The notes under the pieces are model-generated. The model was not told the origin of the DNA. It made no database searches and saw only the letters and a program-made list of their open reading frames with translations. Shown here in pieces: positions 5,469 through 10,580 of a stretch of DNA of 10,580 nt; position 1 is the stretch's first letter; every line of letters begins with the position of its first letter. Origin of the DNA: CF-113 sp035716135 (GTDB lineage Bacteria > Chloroflexota > Ktedonobacteria > Ktedonobacterales > Ktedonobacteraceae); assembly GCA_035716135.1 (NCBI GenBank), contig DASTKD010000075.1, positions 1 to 10,580 on the forward strand, written 5' to 3'. The position numbers were made by a program, and so were the translations under genes.

Positions 5469-6497
5469 ATGGCAACCATTTATTACGATGCTGACGCAAA
5501 CATCGAACTTATCCAGCAGAAACGCATAGCCGTGATCGGCTACGGCAGCCAGGGACACGCGCACGCCCTCAATATGCAGGACTCCGGCTGCGACGTAGTG
5601 GTCGGGCTTCCACCGAAAAGCAAGAGCCGCGCCAAAGCCGAGGCCGACGGAGTGCGTGTAGTCACACCCGCCGAGGCGGCGGAGCAGGCCGATGTCATCA
5701 TGATCCTCATACCCGACCAGTACCACAAAGAGGTCTTCGAGCGCGACATCCGGCCAGGGCTGGCTCCGGGCAAAATGCTGATGACGGCGCACGGCTTCAG
5801 CCTGCACTATTCGCAGATCGTGCCGCCGGAAGACATCGACGTGGCAATGGTCGCGCCCAAAAGCCCCGGCCATATGCTGCGCCGCCTCTATACTGAGGGC
5901 GTCGGCGTTCCTTCCCTGTGGGCAGTCCACCAGGACGCCACCGGCAACGCCGAAGCGCTGACGCTGGCCTACGCTCGCGCCATCGGCAGCACGCGCGCGG
6001 GTGTCCTGCGCACCACCATTGCTGAAGAGACCGAAACCGACCTGTTCGGCGAGCAGGCTGTGCTGTGCGGCGGCATCACCTCGCTGATCCGCGCCGGCTT
6101 CGAGACACTAGTTGACGCTGGCTACCAGCCCGAAGTCGCCTACTTCGAGTGTATGCACGAAATGAAACTGATCGTAGACCTGATGTACCAGGGCGGTATG
6201 AGCTACATGCGCTACTCCATCAGCGACACCGCCGAATTTGGCGATTATGTCTCCGGCCCGCGTATCATTGACGAGCGCGCGCGCGACGAGATGCGGCGCA
6301 TCCTGCGCGAAATCCAGGACGGCACCTTTGCCACACGCTGGATTCTGGAAAATCAGGCTGGCCGCCCCAGCTTCACGGCCATGCGCAAATCCAACGCCCA
6401 GCACCAAATCGAGCATGTCGGAGCCGACCTGCGCGCTATGATGCCCTGGCTCAAACCCGTTGATAAACGTCCCGAAATTGCTGAAACGAAAAAGTAG
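5469..6497 (+). CDS. ilvC: Ketol-acid reductoisomerase, class I
   Basis: Mg-dependent isomerisation and NAD(P)H reduction of 2-acetolactate or 2-aceto-2-hydroxybutyrate to the dihydroxy acids. N-terminal Rossmann domain: GYGSQGHAHALNMQDSG at 24-40, AHGFSLHY with His108, VAPKSPGHMLRR with Lys131. C-terminal knotted domain: ETETDLFGEQAVLCGG at 187-202 with metal ligands Asp191 and Glu195, FECMHEMKLIVDLMYQGG at 226-243 with Glu227 and Glu231, and SISDTAEFGDY with Ser252. The 342 residues match the short class I form. The cofactor loop reads GLPPKSKSRAKA (46-57): two serines that usually bind the NADPH phosphate are kept, but Pro48 replaces the usual Arg of GLRxGSxS. GAAGGAG lies 11 bases before the ATG. 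It follows ilvN by 21 bases. Confidence 0.97.
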   Translation: MATIYYDADANIELIQQKRIAVIGYGSQGHAHALNMQDSGCDVVVGLPPKSKSRAKAEADGVRVVTPAEAAEQADVIMILIPDQYHKEVFERDIRPGLAPGKMLMTAHGFSLHYSQIVPPEDIDVAMVAPKSPGHMLRRLYTEGVGVPSLWAVHQDATGNAEALTLAYARAIGSTRAGVLRTTIAEETETDLFGEQAVLCGGITSLIRAGFETLVDAGYQPEVAYFECMHEMKLIVDLMYQGGMSYMRYSISDTAEFGDYVSGPRIIDERARDEMRRILREIQDGTFATRWILENQAGRPSFTAMRKSNAQHQIEHVGADLRAMMPWLKPVDKRPEIAETKK

Positions 6498-6516
6498 GGA
6501 TACCACGCGGTATCCC
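6497..6516 (+). promoter_or_regulatory. Perfect stem-loop between ilvC and leuA
   Basis: GGGATACC (6497-6504) and GGTATCCC (6509-6516) form a perfect 8-bp stem with an ACGC loop. Its first base is the last base of the ilvC TAG stop codon. No U-run follows, so it is not a standard terminator. It leaves the leuA Shine-Dalgarno (AGGAGG, 6526-6531) free. It may set the 3' boundary of an ilvBNC transcript or protect it from decay. Confidence 0.5.
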
Positions 6517-6541
6517 CCGTAATCAAGGAGGAAAAGAAATC

Positions 6542-7720
6542 ATGGCAGACCCTGCGGTTATTCGGATTTTTGACACGACCCTGCGTGACGGTGAACAGTC
6601 TCCCGGCGCAACTATGACCACCGAGGAAAAGCTTCAGGTGGCTGAAAAGCTTGTTCGTCTTAATGTGGACATCATTGAAGCGGGCTTTCCCGCCGCCTCC
6701 CCCGGCGATCTTGCCGCCGTCAAAGAGATTGCGCGCCAGACCAAAGGCGTCGCGGTGGCGGGACTTGCCCGCGCCGCTTTCATCGACATCGACGCGGCCT
6801 GGCAAGCGGTCAGCGAGGCGGAGAACCCGGTAATCCATGTGTTTCTGGCTACCTCCGACATTCATCTCAAGCATAAGCTGAACCTCTCGCCCGAAGAGGC
6901 GTTGCAGCGCGTCGCCTCGACGGTGGCCTACGCGCGTAATTTCTGCCCGACGGTGGAGTTTTCGGCTGAGGACGCCACGCGCAGCGACTGGGATTATCTG
7001 TGCCGCGTTTTCGAGACCGCCATCAAAAACGGCGCGACGACCGTGAATATCCCCGACACCGTGGGCTATACCATGCCCCACGAGTACGAGGCGCTGTTCC
7101 GCTACCTGCGCGAGCGTGTTCCCGGCATCGAAGATGTCGTGATGAGCGCGCATTGCCATAACGACCTGGGCATGGCGACCGCCAACACGATGGCGGCCAT
7201 TCGAGCGGGAGCGCGCCAGGTCGAAGTGACTATCAACGGCCTGGGCGAGCGGGCAGGCAACACGGCTATGGAAGAGGTGGTAATGGCCCTGCGCACGCGC
7301 CCCGACTACTACGGCAACGCCACCACGCGCATCAATAACCAGGAGTTCCTGGCCGCCAGCCAGCTCGTCAGCCGCCTGACCGGCATCCCCGTCCAGCCTA
7401 ACAAGGCCGTCGTGGGAGCCAACGCCTTCGCGCACGAAGCCGGCATTCACCAGGACGGCATGTTGAAGAATCGCCTGACCTACGAGATTATGACGCCTCA
7501 GTCGGTCGGCTGGGGCGACACCAAACTTGTACTTGGCAAGCATTCTGGCCGTCATGGACTGGATGCGCGCCTGCGGCAACTGGGCCACCGCCTCGAAGCC
7601 GAACAGCTCAAAGCAGCCTACAAACGCTTTATCACCCTGGCCGACCAGAAAAAGCAGATCACAGACGCCGACCTGGTCTACATCGTCGAAAGCGGCAAAG
7701 AAACACCCGCCGCTATCTAA
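6542..7720 (+). CDS. leuA: 2-isopropylmalate synthase lacking the regulatory domain
   Basis: Condenses acetyl-CoA with 2-ketoisovalerate to 2-isopropylmalate, the first committed leucine step. The HMGL-like TIM barrel spans about 5-275: FDTTLRDGEQSPGATM at 10-25 with Arg15/Asp16, EAGFPAASPGD, and HCHNDLGMATAN with metal ligands His204/His206. The accessory helical region contains GIHQDGMLK at 301-309 and LVLGKHSGRHGL at 329-340; GIHQDG and TYEIM point to LeuA rather than citramalate synthase or homocitrate synthase. The protein stops at residue 392, right after the subdomain ending TDADLVYIV, whereas the common form of about 510 residues carries a C-terminal leucine-binding domain. ilvE begins 10 bases downstream in another frame, so this is a clean end rather than a visible frameshift. 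AGGAGG lies 10 bases before ATG 6542. It uses the 2-ketoisovalerate made by IlvBNCD. Confidence 0.94.
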   Translation: MADPAVIRIFDTTLRDGEQSPGATMTTEEKLQVAEKLVRLNVDIIEAGFPAASPGDLAAVKEIARQTKGVAVAGLARAAFIDIDAAWQAVSEAENPVIHVFLATSDIHLKHKLNLSPEEALQRVASTVAYARNFCPTVEFSAEDATRSDWDYLCRVFETAIKNGATTVNIPDTVGYTMPHEYEALFRYLRERVPGIEDVVMSAHCHNDLGMATANTMAAIRAGARQVEVTINGLGERAGNTAMEEVVMALRTRPDYYGNATTRINNQEFLAASQLVSRLTGIPVQPNKAVVGANAFAHEAGIHQDGMLKNRLTYEIMTPQSVGWGDTKLVLGKHSGRHGLDARLRQLGHRLEAEQLKAAYKRFITLADQKKQITDADLVYIVESGKETPAAI

Positions 7721-7730
7721 GGAGCATCTA

Positions 7731-8732
7731 GTGACCCAGACCGAAATAAATACAGCGCAGCAAAACGGCCTTCCAGCGAAGGCCGAAGCGCCCAAAATAC
7801 CCGTCCTTAGCCTTGAAGAAGGCTACGCCTACTTCGAGGGACGCATCGTTCCTATGAACGACGCCAAAATCAGCATCACGACCCATGCCTTGCACTATGG
7901 CACGGCCTGTTTTGAAGGCATTCGCGGCTACTGGAACGAGTCGCAGCAGCAATTATACCTGCTCAAATTGCGCGAGCATTACGAACGCATGGAAAATTCC
8001 TGGAACGTACTGCGCATGAGGCCCAGAGAAACCATCGACGAGCTATGCCGCACAACCGTCGAACTGGTGCGGATGCACGGCTATCGTTCGGATGTCTATG
8101 TGCGCCCGCTCACCTACAAATCTTCGCGCACCATCAAATTGACGCTCAGCACGTTGGACGATGCAGTTGCCATCTACGCCTTCGCTATGGGCAACTATGT
8201 CGATATTAACGCCGGACTCAGCGTTTGCACTTCGTCCTGGCGACGCGCCAACAGCAACGCCATGCCCGTGCGCGCCAAAGTGACAGGAGCCTACATCAAT
8301 AGCTGCCTGGCGGCGGACGATGCCAGCGCGACCGGCTTTGACGAAGCCATTATGCTGACGCATGAGGGTATCGTCTCCGAAGGTAGTTCGTGCAACCTCT
8401 TCGTCATGCGCAATGGCAGGCTGGCGACACCCGCGCTCTCCGATGACATTCTCGAAGGCATCACGCGCAATATCCTGATCGATCTTGCGCAGCGCGAGTT
8501 TGGCATCACGGTTGAGGAGCGGCGCATTGATCGCACCGAACTGTACGCCGCCGATGAGATCTTCATGTGTGGCACAGGCGTGCAGGTCTCGCCCGTCACC
8601 AGCGTGGATCGCCGCCCGGTACGCACCGGCAAGCCCGGCGCGTTCACCATGCAATTGCAGCAGGCATACCTTGCGGCCTGTCGCGGCGAAAACGACAAGT
8701 ACAAAGACTGGGTCACGCCCGTCTACGAATGA
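7731..8732 (+). CDS. ilvE: Branched-chain amino acid aminotransferase
   Basis: Class IV PLP-dependent enzyme performing the last transamination to Val, Leu and Ile with glutamate as donor. Key features: HALHYGTACFEGIRGYW at 52-68, RPLTYKS at 125-131, the PLP lysine Lys183 in VRAKVTGAYINS, EGSSCNLFVMRNG with Glu217, DDILEGITRN at 238-247, MCGTGVQVSPVTSVD at 279-293, and the C-terminal NDKYKDWVTPVY typical of ilvE-type enzymes rather than D-amino acid aminotransferases or aminodeoxychorismate lyases. It has 333 residues, slightly above the usual 300-310 because of about 25 polar N-terminal residues. The GTG at 7731 is supported by AAGGAG six bases upstream, overlapping the leuA stop codon, which suggests translational coupling. 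The same frame stays open far into leuA, but this is only a shadow. Confidence 0.95.
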   Translation: MTQTEINTAQQNGLPAKAEAPKIPVLSLEEGYAYFEGRIVPMNDAKISITTHALHYGTACFEGIRGYWNESQQQLYLLKLREHYERMENSWNVLRMRPRETIDELCRTTVELVRMHGYRSDVYVRPLTYKSSRTIKLTLSTLDDAVAIYAFAMGNYVDINAGLSVCTSSWRRANSNAMPVRAKVTGAYINSCLAADDASATGFDEAIMLTHEGIVSEGSSCNLFVMRNGRLATPALSDDILEGITRNILIDLAQREFGITVEERRIDRTELYAADEIFMCGTGVQVSPVTSVDRRPVRTGKPGAFTMQLQQAYLAACRGENDKYKDWVTPVYE

Positions 8733-8745
8733 ATAAGGAGTTGTC

Positions 8746-10419
8746 ATGCGTTCAGATCAAATCAAGCTCGGCTTCGAGCGCGCGCCGCACCGGGGGCTGC
8801 TGCGCGCGACGGGAGTTGTCGGCGAAAATGATTTTCACAAGCCCTTCATCGCCGTCTGCAACTCGTATGTAGACGTGGTGCCGGGTCATGTCCACCTGCA
8901 AGCCTTCGGCAAGCTGGTCAAAGAGGCCATTCGCGCGGCAGGCGGGGTTCCCTTTGAATTCAATACCATCGGCGTTGACGACGGTATCGCTATGGGGCAT
9001 ATCGGCATGAAATACTCGCTGCCCAGCCGCGAACTGATCGCCGATAGCGTCGAGACGATGGTCGAGGCGCATCGCTTCGACGGCATGGTCTGCATTCCCA
9101 ACTGCGATAAGATCGTGCCGGGTATGCTCATGGCAGCCATGCGCATCAACATCCCCACCATCTTTGTGAGCGGCGGGCCAATGGCGGCTGGCAAGCTGGC
9201 CGACGGGCGCTCGATTGACCTCATCAGCGTCTTCGAGGGTGTGGGCGCGTACCAGGCCGGCAAGATCAACGACAGCCAACTGCTCGAACTGGAGCAGCAA
9301 GCCTGTCCCACCTGCGGCTCGTGTTCGGGCATGTTCACCGCCAACTCCATGAACTGCCTGATGGAAGCGCTGGGACTTGCGCTGCCGGGCAACGGTTCGC
9401 GCCTGGCAACCAGCGAGGGGCGCAAAGAACTGGTGCGGCTGGCCGGTCAGACGATTATGAAGTTGATCGAAAATAACCTCACGCCGCGCCAGATCGTCAA
9501 TGCCGACAGCATCGACAACGCCTTCGCGCTCGACATGGCTATGGGCGGCTCAACCAACACCGTCCTGCACACCCTGGCCCTGGCGCGCGAAGCCGGTATC
9601 GACTACTCGCTCGAGCGCATCAACCAGGTAGCCTCGCGCACGCCGCACCTGTGCAAAGTCAGCCCCTCCGGTAAGTGGCATATGGAAGACATTGACCGCG
9701 CAGGCGGCATCAGCGCCATCATGCACGAACTTGCGAAAAAGCCCGGCGCGCTCAACCTCGACCGCCCAACCGTGACGCTCAAAACGCTGGGCGAAAACAT
9801 CGCGGAAGCCGAAATCAGAGACCCGGAAGTCATTCTTTCCGTCGAGAAGCCACACAGCGAACGTGGTGGCCTGGCTATCCTCTTCGGCAACCTGGCCCCC
9901 GACGGCGCGGTCATCAAAGTGGGCGCGGTGGCTCCATCCATGATGAAGCATCACGGCCCCGCGCGTATCTACGACTCTCAAGAAGCTGCCTGCGCCGGTA
10001 TTCTGAACGGGCAGGTAAAAGAGGGCGACGTGGTGGTGATCCGCTACGAAGGCCCGCGCGGCGGCCCTGGTATGCAAGAAATGCTGGCTCCTACAGCTAA
10101 CATCATGGGCATGGGTCTGGGCGAAAAGGTCGCGCTGATAACCGATGGGCGTTTCTCCGGTGGCACGCGCGGAGCCTGCATCGGCCATGTCTCGCCAGAG
10201 GCAGCCGCCAACGGCCCCATCGCCGCTCTCGTCGATGGCGACATGATCTCCATCGACCTGTTCGAGCGCCGCCTCGACGTAAATCTCAGCCCTGAGCAAA
10301 TCGCGCAGCGCCTCGAACATGTCACGCCGCCAACCGACCGCATCAACAGTCGCTGGCTACGCCGCTACGCCTCACTGGTAACATCCGCCAATACCGGTGC
10401 GGTGCTGGCGGATGTGTAA
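8746..10419 (+). CDS. ilvD: Dihydroxy-acid dehydratase
   Basis: Fe-S enzyme dehydrating 2,3-dihydroxy-isovalerate and 2,3-dihydroxy-3-methylvalerate to the 2-keto acids used by IlvE and LeuA. Motifs: VCNSYVDVVPGHVHL at 37-51, GVDDGIAMGHIGMKYSLPSR at 76-95, CIPNCDKIVPGMLMA with Cys120 at 116-130, SGGPMAAGK at 142-150, CPTCGSCSGMFTANSMN at 187-203 with Cys193, and TDGRFSGG at 466-473. The 557 residues are full length. The first motif reads PGHxHL as in the oxygen-sensitive [4Fe-4S] E. coli enzyme, not PCNxHL as in [2Fe-2S] types; cluster type is inferred from this. Phosphogluconate dehydratase (edd) is excluded by the context and motifs. AAGGAG lies 5 bases before ATG 8746; the gap after ilvE is 13 bases. 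Last gene of the operon in the window. Confidence 0.97.
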   Translation: MRSDQIKLGFERAPHRGLLRATGVVGENDFHKPFIAVCNSYVDVVPGHVHLQAFGKLVKEAIRAAGGVPFEFNTIGVDDGIAMGHIGMKYSLPSRELIADSVETMVEAHRFDGMVCIPNCDKIVPGMLMAAMRINIPTIFVSGGPMAAGKLADGRSIDLISVFEGVGAYQAGKINDSQLLELEQQACPTCGSCSGMFTANSMNCLMEALGLALPGNGSRLATSEGRKELVRLAGQTIMKLIENNLTPRQIVNADSIDNAFALDMAMGGSTNTVLHTLALAREAGIDYSLERINQVASRTPHLCKVSPSGKWHMEDIDRAGGISAIMHELAKKPGALNLDRPTVTLKTLGENIAEAEIRDPEVILSVEKPHSERGGLAILFGNLAPDGAVIKVGAVAPSMMKHHGPARIYDSQEAACAGILNGQVKEGDVVVIRYEGPRGGPGMQEMLAPTANIMGMGLGEKVALITDGRFSGGTRGACIGHVSPEAAANGPIAALVDGDMISIDLFERRLDVNLSPEQIAQRLEHVTPPTDRINSRWLRRYASLVTSANTGAVLADV

Positions 10420-10478
10420 TGACTTCAATGTCCTGGTAAAATTTGACAACTGAATAAAAGGAATGACGGGAAGCGTTC

Positions 10479-10544
10479 GTCCTCGTCCTGTAGGGACAAG
10501 GGGCGGATGCGGGGAGGGGTGGGGGCCTTGTGCTTGTCCTCGTC
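10479..10544. repeat. Repeat-like G-rich intergenic element after ilvD
   Basis: GTCCTCGTC occurs at 10479-10487 and again at 10536-10544. Between them GGACAAG (10494-10500) is the inverse complement of CTTGTCC (10533-10539), and GTCC/GGAC (10485-10488 with 10494-10497) offers a competing small hairpin. The core 10500-10525 is strongly G-rich: runs at 10500-10503, 10511-10514, 10516-10519 and 10521-10525 with loops of 7, 1 and 1, a G-quadruplex motif. It resembles a dispersed intergenic repeat. There is no U-run, so it is not a standard terminator. The remainder of 10420-10580 shows no convincing gene. Confidence 0.45.
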
Positions 10545-10580
10545 GCAGAAAGATTCCGTCGGGATTTCATCATGTCCTGC

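Noticed and set aside
7527..7730. Open frame joining the end of leuA to ilvE, which could suggest a longer aminotransferase
   Set aside because: Family similarity begins only after GTG 7731, which has its own Shine-Dalgarno; the upstream part is the leuA shadow.
6353..7795. 480-codon open frame on the minus strand opposite leuA
   Set aside because: It mirrors the GC-biased codons of a clear leuA and the ends of ilvC and ilvE; it shows no family motif and no ribosome site.
10343..10573. 76-codon minus-strand frame over the end of ilvD and the right edge
   Set aside because: It overlaps the ilvD 3' end and the G-rich repeat element; the composition is that of the repeat and no ribosome site is evident.

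Overview
The window carries a six-gene branched-chain amino acid (BCAA) biosynthesis operon, ilvB-ilvN-ilvC-leuA-ilvE-ilvD (3092-10419, + strand), preceded by a regulatory leader of about 500 bases. A shorter accessory stretch lies upstream. Moderate-to-high GC, GTG/TTG starts, a short ACT-less homoserine dehydrogenase and a leuA fused into the ilv cluster fit a soil bacterium of the Chloroflexota (Ktedonobacteria-like). This placement rests on general resemblance, not on a marker gene, and is tentative.

Left part (1-2423): the last codons of an unidentified gene; an APH(3')-type aminoglycoside phosphotransferase on the minus strand (89-898) with a puzzling start and a 9-bp direct repeat on either side; a homoserine dehydrogenase gene on the plus strand (1002-2033); a bidirectional hairpin between convergent genes; and a small minus-strand gene of unknown function (2112-2423) with a good promoter and ribosome binding site.

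Middle part (2424-3091): a divergent promoter region, then the ilv leader. The plus-strand promoter (2538-2566) is followed by a possible early terminator (2584-2644), a 100-codon ORF with a strong Shine-Dalgarno whose second half is about 59% Val/Leu/Ile (2667-2969), and a textbook intrinsic terminator (3012-3059) just ahead of the ilvB ribosome binding site. This is the architecture of ribosome-mediated transcription attenuation, but with a leader peptide far longer than the usual 15-35 residues. It is the most interesting element in the window. A small membrane protein remains a live alternative.

Right part: IlvB/IlvN (acetohydroxyacid synthase), IlvC (ketol-acid reductoisomerase), IlvD (dihydroxy-acid dehydratase) and IlvE (BCAA aminotransferase) supply the common pathway to valine and isoleucine. 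LeuA diverts 2-ketoisovalerate towards leucine. LeuA here lacks the C-terminal leucine-sensing domain, which may shift the burden of leucine control to the leader. leuB, leuC, leuD and ilvA are not in the window. Spacings of 7-44 bases and individual Shine-Dalgarno sites support one transcript. The 161 bases after ilvD hold a G-rich, repeat-like intergenic element and no clear gene.
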